NCBI GenBank assembly: GCA_031213475.1
Contig: JARUPZ010000004.1
Location: 1,126,501 to 1,190,500 of the forward strand
Direction of reading: 5' to 3'
DNA: 64,000 bases
From: Nereocystis luetkeana
Taxonomy: Eukaryota > Sar > Phaeophyceae > Laminariales > Laminariaceae
The translations under genes and the position numbers were made by a program. This document shows, one piece after another, positions 12,701-22,597 of the stretch (its first letter is position 1; every line of letters begins with the position of its first letter). The notes beneath the pieces were generated by a model. The model had not been told where the DNA came from, did not search any database, and worked only from the letters and a program-made list of their open reading frames with translations.

Positions 12701-15700
12701 AGGGCTTAGTTCGGGTGGGCTTTTTGGTTTTCTTTTACACAGGTAGTCTGTATGTAGTGCAACACGTTTGATACTATATAACACCGTACAACACGTGCGA
12801 TAACATGTTACACTGTGCAACACGTGTGATGACATAACACTATCACACTATAATAGGGTGATATGATAACACACCCCCCGAAAATAAAAACACTTGTGCT
12901 ACTTTTTGGCCTGAAAAACGCCTACTTATGCCGAAATAATTGCGAGATAATGTTTTTAAGCCTAGCTAAGGCATCGGCCACACGAAATACAACCCGACGC
13001 TGCTTGGGTTAAGGGATGACACATGTAGTAGCGGGAGGGACGACAAAGCGCACGCTACCTAGTATTCTGTAGGACATACTGCTCTACTGTACGTACTCTT
13101 GATAATCAGAACCAAATATGTTTTTTGGTCAAAGATACCGTAGGGGGAAACATGATATTTGAGTCCATCGTGAATTCTGATTACTGTGTATTTACTATGC
13201 AATATTATAGCCCGAAGCAATAGTAGCTACTAATAGCCTCTGCGGGACTTCAGAGGGAAAACGTGTCGAAACCAAGTGACCATTTCGACCACACGAAGTT
13301 CGTGCTGCACTGTCGCGCGCTCCTCCTGCTATAGATCATCTGCACACGCCGAACACACCATCTACAGATCATACAGATCATGATCTAGATTATCTGGGAC
13401 CCTAACCTGCCGTTGTTAGAGGTTGTGCAGGATCTGCCTTGTAGGGCAGATCCAACCCAGGAAACATCTTGTAGGTCATGCGGCTTATGTGGTTCCCACC
13501 CGGCAACATGAGCTAGATCATATATACGAGAACGGGCTACATCTGTCCTGAAAATATGTGCAGTAGATGGTCAAGTAGGAATTATCTGTATGGTATGCCC
13601 GCGGCGTGGACGGTTGATAGGCCCGCGCGTTTCGCTCGCTGGTGCCTTAAGAGGGCTTACAGTAGTGCTCCTCGCACCGTTGATCGCTCACCCCAGAGAC
13701 GGTCGCCGAGACCGCGCATCTCCATGTTTTTGTTCTTTTGCGTCTTACCCTCCAGCGGATTGGTTTTCAACAGAGCTCAAGCTCACTAACTTTGTTTTGA
13801 TTTTTTCTCCTGAGTGCCAAAAATGTTTGGCTAAGCACGGGGCCGTGTGGTCTCCTGTTGGTGGTCTTGCCACTTCCAAACTTCCAACTTGACTGTGTTT
13901 GGGCTAGGCTGACTCCGAGGAGGATTCCATGGGTTGAGTTCATTATTCTATAGGAGACAGCCTACAAGAAACCCAACCAAATCGGTTCCATCAAATTCTT
14001 CGCGAACTACATAATGATATCGTAAGCACACACAAGGCTATTCCGACGACATCGGGTGGTTCCCAAGTTGAGGAGCTCCGTCTGTCAGAAATATTTCAGG
14101 GAAAAAAAGGTACAATACCCCTATCGCAGCACGCCTCCAAAAAATGGTACAGCACCCACATCGAGCGGTCGGTCGTGTACGAACATTCGTGCCTTCTTGC
14201 GCGCATGTAAAAGGTCCCCCTCCCATCCTACTAGGAGAAAGGCGGTGGCCACAGGCGGGGAAACAAGAAGGGGGTAAGACAGGCAAAAAGTTTCTTATGC
14301 AATATGCATGGAATAAAAACGTGCTGTACGTCCAAACGTTGGAGGCAGGGTAGGTATCTCTATTAGTAGGAATAGGAACGGTGCTCCGTCTCGAAAAGGG
14401 ATGCGTGGTCAATGGTCAAACGCCTACAAGGTAGGGCAAGCAACAACCGAGTACGCCCTCCCCCGGATTGGCGTCGATTGGCGGCGACGCTGAAAACACA
14501 CCTCTCACTTGCGTGAGCTTAATCAACCAGGGTACCGTTTTTCTTTTTTTTTGGCGGTCATCACGACTGGCGGTCGAGTTAAATATTTTTGTGCGGGGAG
14601 AACGTTCACTCCGCACAAGGGGGTGATCGTATCACGTCGTGTGTTTATGGTAAGGCACCCAAGAGGCACTTACATAGTAAACCCATTGCTGTCTCTGGAA
14701 GTGGCCACACAAGAAAGTAAATCAATTCATTGACGCTATTATCCATGTGCAAGAAAATCCGCCTCGAAAGCGGTTCTTAATAGGATGCAGCTCACCCTTC
14801 GTGCGACTCGCCCAACACCTCATGGCGCTTCGCGCATGGTGCAAGCAATGTACGCCTGGTCGGTGAAAACCCGACGTGCTCCGTCCCGGCATTGTAGGGA
14901 TGCGAGGGTCTATGGTCATACGACTGCGGCCATGCATGACATGAGTACACCCCCCCCCCCCCCCCCCTCCCCTTTCTGCCAGAAAAAAGAAAGATGTATA
15001 CCAGCAGCCGAGAGGAGGAGGAAGTAGATGCACAGGTGTGCCCGTGTGGCAAAGCAATAGAGAGTATAACTCCCATAGTAGGAGAATGTGAAATGTACAA
15101 GGAGGAACGGGATGCGTTAGAAGAGGAGATGAGGGAAATAGACGAATGTGACATGGAGGAGTTTGGTACACTAGATAGCAGCGATAAAACGATCCCTACC
15201 CTAGGAGATAGATGGTGGCCACAGGCGGCCAAACAGGAAGGGGATAAGATTAGCAAAAAGTTTCTATGTAATATGTGGAAACAACGTACTGAGCGCCCAA
15301 TTGTTGGAGGTGTCTCTATTAGGAGTAGAAAAGGTACTCCGTCTCGAACGGGATGCGTGGCCAATGGTGAGATGACTAAGGCAGGCAACAAATGAGTACG
15401 CCCCCCCCCCCCCCCCCCCCTCCCTTTCCTATGCACGAAATTGCTGCGCGTGAAACAAGGAATCCGATCATGTGGGCGTCTCTGTTTTCTCGGAATATGC
15501 TTCCTGGCGTGGTGAACATCCACAAGTCCACCCGCGAGCTGCTGGAACGCATCCTGGAAGGACAGTCCGTCCCTGATTTGGACCAGAATTCGATTCCCGT
15601 TTTGGTTTCGGCCTTCGACATCACCAGGTAAATAAACCGCGGGGCTGTGAGTCGGAGAGAAAAACCGATTTATTTCGCAATTCGGACAGATGGGATAGAT

Positions 15701-18700
15701 CATTCTCATAGTTCATCATCTAGATTTTTCAGGGCAGATAGATAGATTAGTCCATCTGTATGATCTATTGTAAGCTCACGTTGCCGTGTGGGAGCCGTAC
15801 CAGCTGCATGATCTAGGGCATGTTTCCTGGGTTGGATCTGTACTATACAGATCCTGCGCAACTAACACAACGACAGGCTATGATCTACAGTAGATGATCT
15901 ATTTATAGACGATCTATCTGTAGATGACCTACCTGTAGATTATATATCTGTAGATCATCTATCTGTAGATCGTCTATCTGTAGATTATATATCTGTAGAC
16001 GATATATCTGTAGATGATCTATCTGTAGTAGATGATGTGTCCGAGGTGTGATTTACTATGTATCGGTCTCGGCGAAACCGATTGATCGAATCTGGTATTA
16101 AACGAAGCGGCTCGCTTGAATTTTTGGTAAAATCGAACGAGCGAAGCGAGCCCCCAATCACCCTCCACCCCCCCCTGCGCGCGGTTGGCGAGGGGCCGAA
16201 TATAGCCGGTAAAAGACGTTGTGAGTATATCGCCACCGTCGTTGGCGATTTCGATGTCGATTAAATCGTACCATTGACTCAGCTGCGATTCACAGACCTA
16301 TTGCGTGAGCTATGAATACTGTAATTTGGTTTGTTAGCAAAGAACACCCATGCGGGCTACAGTATAACTCTACTGTAGCATATACTGACGCATGCTGCAT
16401 AGGGATGCGTGAACCAGCAATTTGCTGAAGCTCATCCTCGCTTGAAGCTACTGTAGGAATTTCACCCAAAAAAATGAATGTATGAAACTATTGTACGCTC
16501 AACCCGATAAGCAATTGCCTGGCCTACCAAGTACTGGTGGGTTTATTATCGAGAAATATCGTCTAAAAACAACACCACGTGTCGCCACATGGGAAAGTGT
16601 TGTCAGCTGAGAAGCCCCATCAGTCAGAAATATGTTTTTACAAAATTAGGCACAGTCGCTAATCATTTTGCCAAATTTGGGTACTGGTAGTACCCCTATC
16701 GTATAACGCGTCTTTTGCCATAGTGTGATGATGAAGTTATGAGCTAATGTGGGCTGTCAACCATTTTGTCGAGACTGGGCCAAGCCGTCAGTAAAGACGA
16801 CTGGCGAAGCAGACCCGCGCATGCCTCGGTACGTCTCTCCCCTATCGTGTGCGTAGGGGCAAGACCAGAGTTTTCTCCGAGGGGAGCGCTGCAGACGCGC
16901 TGGCGGCTTCCATGGCGGTACCGCTGCTGTTCAAGCCCGTTTGGGCGGCCGGAAGGCCGATGCTAGACGGGGCAGTCGGCGACGTGGCTGGGGTGGACGG
17001 GCTCGAGCGCTCGGAGAGAGTCCTTTACCACCACGTGAGCTGTCGCGTTGTCACTCCCATAGCGCAGGCCCGGCAGGTAGAGCTGTTGGTTGGCACGACT
17101 TCAGTTCACCAGCTACTTGTTAGTAAGACTTAACGGTTTGTCGTTTCCCGGAGGCGTCGACTATCCTGTACTTGTACGGTTTTTTGTTGGATGCTACTGT
17201 AGATACTGTTCTTATTTTTTTGGGCCGGGAAGGGATGCTTTGGTTCGGTTCGCTCGCCTCACTTAAGTCGACAAGTCGACTGCCCATCAGGCTTCGCCAG
17301 CCGACTTGCCGACTAAAGTCAGTTAGTTGCCTAACGGCACCTACCGACGATTTTTTGTCGTGAAAACCTGCCGACTCACAGCTCTACCCGGGGGGCTATC
17401 TGGTCTTCAAGAAACGGTCATCGTTAGGGCTGTAAATTGACTGGACGTCCCGGATAGGTATTAGCTGGCTGGCGAGGCAAGCCAACTAACTGACTTTAGT
17501 TGACTAGTCAGCTGGCGACATTTTGCTTTGTTTTGCACACAAAAAACATAAAATAAGCGGCAACTATTTTCGGCACTGCCATCGGCGCCGGCACCTTCGA
17601 TGGCGATATCTTTTGATGCGCCATGAGTTTGGCAGACCTCTCAGCTCTCTTTCCCTCCTTTGAGCGAGTGGTATTCCGGGGAAATGCGCACCCAGTAGCA
17701 AAAAAGCCCTCCGTACACGAGGAAACCCAAATATTCGGATAGTTTGCTCCGCTGAACACTACAATATCTAGCCAACTAGAGTATCACCTACAGCCCTACA
17801 GCAGAAGGCGGCGACTCTCGGTCATCCTAATTACTGCTCCGGTCGTCGTTGCTTGCCTCACAGCCTCGTCAATGGTGACAGATGGCACACCTTTCTAGTC
17901 TATCTGTATCCCGAATTATCTACAGTTCAGTCGCGCGGCACACTTTAGTACTGCAGTCCCGTTTTGGCAACAACACCCCTGAAAAAATTGTGGTTTATCC
18001 CCAAAACGGGACTGCAGTACTAAAAAAGGGTTAGGCTGAAGCAGTAAAATCCCTTTTCTCGGCGTTTTCTTCCCCCAATTTTCTTGCTGGTGCGTTAACC
18101 CTTTTAGAACTGCAGTCTCATTTTGGGGCCAATCCACTCAAATTTCAAGTAGTTTGTCCCCAAATCGGGACTGCGGTTCTAAAAGGGTTAATATTCCCTC
18201 AACCGGTCCTGTTGTTCTTCCCTAAAATTGCTGATGGTGTGACGTTATTTCCGTATATAGGCGACCTACCTCCCGTTGTGGCTCACGCAGCATCTGCGAG
18301 GGTTCCCGGATCTCCTGGTGCTCAAGATTGACGGTGAGTGCTTCCTGTCGTCTAGAGGAGGCAAACGTATGACCGTGCGCTCGAAGGCCATAAAAGGGGG
18401 GGCGTTGCGGCGGCAAGGGGGGGGGTGTACTCGATAGGAGAGATGCACTCGATCTCAAGCATGGCCGTAGTCGTATGACCACAGACCCTCGCATCCCTGC
18501 AATACCGGGACGGAGTACGTCGGGTTTTAACCGACTAGGGAGACATTGCTTGCACGGAGCGCGAACCGCCGTGAGGTGTCCGGCGAGTGGCATGAAGGGT
18601 GAGCTGCATCTTACTAAGAACCGCTTGTGAGGCGGACTTGCATATGGATGACAGCCTCAATGCGTTAGTTTAATTTCCGGTGTAGGCAAGGCGGCGACGA

Positions 18701-19916
18701 GGGGGGGAGGGGGGTATTACTCATGCCATGCGTGGCCGTAGTTGCATGCCCATTGACCCGCACATCCCTGCGACGAGGTGTGGGGGGGGGTGTACTCGAT
18801 AGGAGAGATGTACTCGAACTCATGCATGGCCGTAGTCGAAAGACCATAGACCCTCGCATCCCTACAATGCCGGGACGGAGCATGTCGGGTTTTCACCGAC
18901 CAGGCAGACATTGCTTGCACCAAGCGCGAAGCGCCGTGTGGTGTCTGGCGAGTCGCATGAAGGGTGTGCTGCATCCTACTAAGAACCGCTTTTGGGGCGG
19001 ACTTGCACATGGACGACAGCTTCAATGAGTTGATTTAATTTCCGGTGTAGGCATTTCCAGAGACAGCAATGGGAGTACTATGTAACTGCCTCTTGGGTGC
19101 CTTACCTTGAACACTACGTGATACGATCATTCCCAATTGTGCGAAGTAAAGGTTCTTTACCTCGCACAAAGAATCTAACTCGACAACCGGCTGTGGGCGA
19201 CCGCCAAAAAAAAACAAAAAAACGGTACCCTGGTTGTCTAGCTGACGTAGTGAGCGGCATGTTTTACCGTGTCGTTGCCAACCGACGCCAACCCATCCTA
19301 TATAAAATAGAATGGATGGTGGGGGGGGGGGGGGGCAGATCAGAAGTATAGTGCAGGAATAATTTACTATATACTAAGGAGGCGATCTCTAAGAAAGGCA
19401 GGCTGAGGTTTACAGAAAAAAAAACAGAGGTGGTTATATTGATATTAGTGTAGACCGCACCCAGTCTCGAATAAGAAATCCAGCCTGGGTCAGTACGAGT
19501 TCAGCTTCTTACATTAGGCAGTTTCTATCGCAGTAAAACTTTGGAATCTTGGACCGTTTGGCAGAAAACGGTATACCTTGACAGAAAAACGGCATGTCCC
19601 TGTTGTATTTTGTTGGGCCTTGGGCTGATTTTCTACCGTCAATTGCGGTAAGAACCACCGGTCTGCCGCGTTTTATGGCGATTTTGGCGGTTGCCCGACT
19701 CTTTTTTGTCGGACACGTTTGGGCTTTTTATAGAAGGAAGCCCCCAGTAATCTGGAGAATCAATTAATAGGCGTCCTGTGTGTGGATACCAGGTCCCCTT
19801 CCCCTATAGACAAGTTCAAGGTCACACCCAAGCAAGGCCTGTCACTGCGTTCCGCGTAGATCCGAGGTACCGGCCCACCTTCCTCAATGCGTATTCCACA
19901 CCACAAGCGCACTATT

Positions 19917-19954
<38 letters not shown>

Positions 19955-21348
19955 AACCTACCTGGGGCGTTGGCCCCACATTGGTGTCGTCGGCAGGAAG
20001 GCAGGACCACCCTTGCATGTACTATATTTTGTATTTTCTATACAGGGCTATGGATTGGAGCCGATTCATCCGATTCAATCGGCATCCAAACCGACAAACC
20101 GAGCCGATCGTTTTCTGACGTACCAATACTTCAAAGTATCGCCTTTGACCGGGCAATTAGTTATACTGACCACATCACCGGCCAGGCCCCCGGCTCGCTT
20201 TGCTCGCCCAACCATGTCAGTAAATCAAGCTCACCCAAATATGTCCATAAATCAAGCGAGCCAATCTTTAGTTTAGTTTTTAACCCCTTTAGCACCGCAC
20301 TCCCATATGTGGGGGCAAAGTACTCTAATTAGAAGTAGTTTGTCCTCAAAACGGGACTGGGGTCCTAAGAGGTTAAAGCGATTGATCGGATTTTCGCCGA
20401 TTTGTGATGTTTGTTCTATCGACTTTTCACTCCCATTCGGTGCCCCAAACGCTTATCCTTTTACCGATTTTGGTGTCTCATGAATACATTTAGTTTTTAT
20501 GCTGCAGTCGTGCCGGATAGGTTTCTGAACACTTTTTAGAACTGCAAGAACAGCATCCCACACTAATTCCAAGTAGTTTGTACCCCAAAACGTGGGTGCA
20601 CATCAAAATATCGCAAAATATCGCAAAGGAACTTATCCTTGCTCTCTCTTTCTCTGCCTATGACAGAACCGGCATTCATGGACCAATGGAACTCGCCCAA
20701 CACCTCACCGCGCTTTGCTCTTGGTGCGAGCAATGTCCGCCAATGTCCGCTTGGTCGGTAAAACCCTACGTGCTCCCTCTCGGCATTGTAGGGATGCAAG
20801 GGTCCATGGTACATGGAAATACGACTACGGCCATGCATGCTATGAGAACACTTCCCCCCCCCCCCCCGCCATTCACTCGACGCTGTCATTCATAGTCGAG
20901 GAAGTAAAGCACAAGGTGCCGAAATCCGCCTCACGAGCGGTTCTTAGTACGATGCAACTCGCCCTTCATGCATCGAGCACCTCACGGCGTTTCTCGCTTG
21001 GTGCAAGCAATGTCTGCCTGGTCGGTGAAAACCTGACGTGCTCCGTCCCGGCATTGTAGGGATGCGCGGGTCTACGGTCATACTTGAGGCGTCGACGATG
21101 CATGACAATGAGACCCCCAACCCCCCCTCCCCCCGCCCCACACCGCCGCCTCGTTATGTTGCCCTGATTGGCCGGCATATCGCAGGGCTCCCTTATCTCA
21201 ACCCCTGGCGATTATCAGGGAATGGTATGGATGCTTTCGGACGAGCGAAAGAAGCGACGCTCAGGGCTTTGGATGCCCCCATGGTCAGGCAGAGACCACC
21301 GATGGGTACTGCTGCTCCTGCCCCTACTGCGGGAAAAAGCAGCACCAA

Positions 21349-21393
<45 letters not shown>

Positions 21394-21688
21394 GAATAGC
21401 AGTGGCAATAACAGTAGCAGTGGCAGTAGCAATGGCAGTGGCAGTAGCAGCAGTAGCAGTAGCCGTGGCAGCAGCAGCGGCGGCAACGGCAGCAACAGTA
21501 GCAACGGCAGCAGTAGCAATAGCAGTAGCAATAGCAGTAGCAGTAGCAGTAGCAGTAGCAGGAGTAGCAGGAGTAGCAACACTTCGAGACCATCGGTGGC
21601 TGAAAATGGTGGCACGCTGTTCGTTAAGGTGCGGGCGCACGGCCCTCGCGTCCTTGACAAAGATGGCTTGGTCCGCAGCAAGCTATGA
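2973..21688 (+). CDS. Patatin-like phospholipase (RssA-like, GSSAG type), 8 exons
   Basis: Seen: exons 2973-3103, 4142-4272, 9456-9487, 12029-12078, 15460-15627, 16857-17034, 18291-18333 and 21186-21688. Every intron is GT-AG and every junction keeps phase, giving about 411 aa. Exon 2 carries the oxyanion-type stretch LSLSSSWLG and ends in ISGSS. The 32-nt exon 3 completes GSSAGALVAVLWAA, so the GxSxG nucleophile is Ser87. Exon 5 ends VPVLVSAFDI-like (IPVLVSAFDIT). Exon 6 has MAVPLLFKPV and MLDGAVGD, where Asp208 is the second dyad residue, then GERVLYHH-like RVLYHH. Exons 7-8 give LVLKIDGLPYLNPWRL and the helix GMDAFGRAKEATLRALDAP. The C-terminus is a poly-Asn and Ser/Gly tail. Known: patatin domains use a Ser-Asp dyad to hydrolyse acyl lipids. 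Inferred: lipid acyl hydrolase; its location is unclear. Exon 1 (Lys/Glu-rich, MSSSTVKENT) is the least certain; translation could instead start at 4125 in an extended exon 2. No transcript was available; further 3' exons are possible. Confidence 0.82.
3711..3778 (+). repeat. (CTA)n trinucleotide array
   Basis: About 20 units of CTA/CTAC-type repeat in patatin intron 1. It creates poly-Tyr and poly-Ser frames that are artefacts. Confidence 0.9.
4643..5153. mobile_element. Element D: TIR transposon relic with TCA target duplication
   Basis: Terminal inverted repeats GGCCATCTCTTACGG and CCGTAAGAGATGGCC bound about 510 bp of AT-rich, non-coding DNA. TCA is present directly on both sides (4640-4642 and 5154-5156), a 3-bp target duplication. 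The 3-bp duplication and GG-start are compatible with PIF/Harbinger-type elements, but no transposase is present. It lies in patatin intron 2. Confidence 0.7.
5560..5860 (-). mobile_element. Element H, one end of an interrupted copy
   Basis: Matches, in reverse, the right half of the copy at 59690-60440 (shared tracts such as GAATTCTGAACGGAGTGCGC). Its other half is at 6985-7400. Confidence 0.6.
6025..6121. mobile_element. MITE-B copy, piggyBac-like
   Basis: Full palindromic copy with TTTACCCTTTTAG and the inverse GGGTTAA end, lying within the DNA that separates the two halves of element H. Confidence 0.8.
6985..7400 (-). mobile_element. Element H, other end of the interrupted copy
   Basis: Reverse match to the left half of the 59690-60440 copy, including the tract around CCATTGGCATA and the GCCGCCTGCAGCCG segment. 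About 1.1 kb of foreign DNA separates it from 5560-5860. Confidence 0.6.
8662..8778. mobile_element. MITE-A copy
   Basis: About 110-bp palindromic element with TATTACGGGGGACC-type ends, followed by ATAGTTAAYAGGACC arms. It lies in patatin intron 2. Other copies are at 10307, 10438, 11501, 33047, 48210 and 61076. Confidence 0.85.
9517..9811. mobile_element. Element C copy (ATCTACAGAT subterminal repeats)
   Basis: The ends are TCGGACAGAT and ATCTGTCCGA-type. Next to them are clusters of ATCTACAGAT/ATCTGTAGAT. The centre has a conserved module with a GGATC(C/T)..CTGCACAAC tract. It starts 30 bp after patatin exon 3. Confidence 0.75.
10045..10230 (-). mobile_element. Dispersed family L copy
   Basis: Reverse-oriented copy of a ~190-bp repeat also seen at 50085, 53165, 57130 and 63420. 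Shared landmarks are a CTTTTTCCCTCGYCGA-like tract, GATCCGGGG and ACTCCC runs. Confidence 0.55.
10307..10416. mobile_element. MITE-A copy
   Basis: Near-perfect palindrome with TATTACGGGGGACC ends, 22 bp from the next copy, so two insertions sit almost back to back. Confidence 0.9.
10438..10544. mobile_element. MITE-A copy
   Basis: Slightly diverged copy (left end TATTACTTGGGACC), directly after the copy at 10307-10416. Confidence 0.88.
10738..10995. mobile_element. Element C copy, inverted
   Basis: Starts TCGGACAGATCATGTACAG and contains the module CAACCAAGGAAA..CACCCGGCAACATGAGCTAG in the orientation opposite to the copy at 9517. Confidence 0.7.
11501..11609. mobile_element. MITE-A copy
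   Basis: Palindromic copy in patatin intron 3. The right arm ATTTACTGTGGTCCCCCG is well kept, the left arm diverged. Confidence 0.85.
12120..12342. mobile_element. Element C copy, partial
   Basis: Contains the TTTCTGGGCAGGTATACTCC and GATCCTGCGAG modules but has lost clear ends. It begins about 40 bp after the 50-nt patatin exon 4. Confidence 0.55.
13320..13560. mobile_element. Element C copy, inverted, partial
   Basis: Has the AACCTGCCGTTGTTAGAGG, GATCCAACCCAGGAAAC and CACCCGGCAACATGAGCTAG modules shared with 10738-10995. Confidence 0.6.
14041..14455 (+). mobile_element. LINE 3'-end fragment, diverged
   Basis: Matches the 3' part of the LINE copies at 14985 and 31640 (GGTGGCCACAGGCGG, GGTGCTCCGTCTCGAAA) and ends in the GAGTACG-plus-C tail. 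Reading frame is lost. In the same orientation as the patatin gene, intron 4. Confidence 0.6.
14465..14972 (+). mobile_element. SINE-like family J, full copy with poly(C) tail
   Basis: About 500 bp, shared with 18782-19312 and 39434-39968 (both inverted). It ends ATGAGTAC followed by more than 20 C, the same tail as the LINE. No coding capacity. Because J and the LINE share the 3' end, J is likely mobilised by the LINE. Confidence 0.7.
14985..15424 (+). mobile_element. LINE 3'-end, 5'-truncated, with poly(C) tail
   Basis: Keeps an open C-terminal frame from 14994 to 15395 (RYTSSRE-like start, then VCPCGKAIESITPIVGECEM), the Cys/His-type tail commonly found downstream of non-LTR reverse transcriptases. 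It ends ATGAGTACG plus about 22 C. The tail leads into the acceptor of patatin exon 5 (AG at 15458-15459). Confidence 0.75.
15681..16044. mobile_element. Element C, best full copy
   Basis: Ends TTCGGACAGAT and GTGTCCGA. The right side has at least ten ATCTGTAGAT units, an expanded subterminal array, and the left side has the TTCAGGGCAGAT module. No ORF. It starts about 50 bp after patatin exon 5. Confidence 0.8.
17081..17384. mobile_element. Element F copy (TIR AGCTGTGAGTCGGC)
   Basis: Left end AGCTGTTGGTTGGCAC and right end CTGCCGACTCACAGCT are inverted repeats. The interior matches 52434-52804. It lies just downstream of the patatin exon 6 donor. Confidence 0.65.
17427..17802. mobile_element. 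Element G, possible TIR relic
   Basis: AGGGCTGTA at the left and TACAGCCCT at the right bound about 370 bp with internal TAGCTGGCTGG/CTAGCCAACTA inverted matches. Only one copy was seen. Confidence 0.4.
17939..18033. mobile_element. MITE-B copy, piggyBac-like
   Basis: Palindromic arms around CTGCAGTCCCGTTTTGG and its inverse. The left end has lost part of the TTAA side. Confidence 0.7.
18095..18191. mobile_element. MITE-B copy, piggyBac-like
   Basis: Clean copy, TTAACCCTTTTAG to AAAAGGGTTAA, 62 bp from the previous one and 100 bp before patatin exon 7. Confidence 0.88.
18416..18683 (-). mobile_element. SINE-like family J, partial, inverted
   Basis: Tail side (GGGGGTGTACTCGATAGG) at the left. 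It breaks off in the TTTCCGGTGTAGGCA tract. Confidence 0.65.
18700..18780 (-). mobile_element. SINE-like family J, short tail-side fragment
   Basis: GGGGGAGGGGGGTATTACTC followed by the GCATGGCCGTAGT tract, inserted between two longer J copies. Confidence 0.5.
18782..19312 (-). mobile_element. SINE-like family J, full copy, inverted
   Basis: Close match over about 530 bp to 39434-39968. The G-run at the left is the complement of the poly(C) tail, and the far end is CTATATAAAATAG. Confidence 0.75.
19918..19956. repeat. (TA)n/(GA)n compound microsatellite
   Basis: About nine TA units followed by ten GA units. Confidence 0.9.
20280..20376. mobile_element. MITE-B copy, piggyBac-like
   Basis: TTAACCCCTTTAGCACCGCA left arm and GGGACTGGGGTCCTAAGAGG right arm. 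It belongs to a subfamily with CACCGCA/GGGTCC arms shared with 22496 and 47730. Confidence 0.8.
20677..20870 (+). mobile_element. SINE-like family J, partial
   Basis: Has the CGTGCTCC..CGGCATTGTAGGGATGC landmark and a C-run tail. It contains a local duplication of AATGTCCGC. Confidence 0.6.
20925..21150 (+). mobile_element. SINE-like family J, partial, C-rich tail next to a 3' splice site
   Basis: J copy whose C-rich tail (21114-21150) lies directly before the acceptor of patatin exon 8 (AG at 21184-21185). Confidence 0.6.
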
Positions 21689-22309
21689 CGCATTTCGCAG
21701 CAGGCCATAACGCGTTATTCTGTACCAGGTACCTGGTGTACAATAGCACGTTTGTTTGTGTAAAGTGTTGTACCGGTACAGTGCACGAGACCTACCAGGT
21801 ATTCACAGCAGGAAGCAAGAAGGCTGGTCCAGGCTGGGTGTCTTAGCGGAGAATGAGTGCGTTCTGCGCACCTTCAAAACTAAAGCGAGCCCAGAATTTC
21901 TTGCTGTCCTTTAGATCTCAGCCGGCCTTTCTTGCGTGGGGATCGTGTTCTTGGTATTTATGGGTGTCCTGCCGTATATCGTAAGTATGGCGAGCATGAT
22001 GAGTTTTCGCTGCGTCGCGCCCGTCGAGAAAGTGGCTTTACGGGACGCGATTTTTTTTCCCAACTGTTACCACTGAAAAAATGAAACGACACTAGTTCCA
22101 AGTAGCTTGACACGAAAATGTGGGTGAGGTTCTGGGGTTGAGAACTGCACCAACGTTTTTGGGACCAAGCGAATTGGAAACAGTGCGAGATCAATTTGCC
22201 AGTAGAATCGTACATTGTGGCACCAGAGTGCGATGTGGGGATATGGTGCTGGTGGTGCTATTGACGCTCTCGAGAGTTCAGGATGGAAAGTTGACAATAC
22301 CATGCAAGT

Positions 22310-22500
22310 GACCAATACAGCAACTGCCACTGCTTGAGTCGGGGATTATACGAATTGGTGTCCGAGCTACAATGCAAGGAGTCGTGCAGCACAGCCGCGC
22401 CATGATTCTACCCGTACCGCTGAGCGGTCACGTTGCTAATAGATGGTTGATGACGTCAAAGTTACCAACCATTGCTTTGGTCAGTATCTCGGGGTTAATT
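22310..22500 (+). mobile_element. Dispersed family K copy
   Basis: Shares GTGTCCGAGYTACAATGCAA and a downstream CGCxxCATNATYCTACCCGTAC tract with 40000-40180 and, more weakly, 47215-47350. Type unknown. Confidence 0.55.
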
Positions 22501-22597
22501 CTTTTAGCACCGCACTTCCATATGTGGGGACAAAGCACTCAAATTGTAAGTAGTTCATCCATCCCCAAAACGGGACTGGGGTCCTAAAAGGGTTAGG
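22496..22597. mobile_element. MITE-B copy, piggyBac-like
   Basis: CACCGCA/GGGTCC-arm subfamily, ending CCTAAAAGGGTTA. Confidence 0.8.

Noticed and set aside
21193-21708. Poly-Leu and poly-Ala frames opposite or out of frame with patatin exon 8
   Set aside because: Shadows of the AAC/AGC repeat; only the Asn/Ser frame continues the patatin domain.
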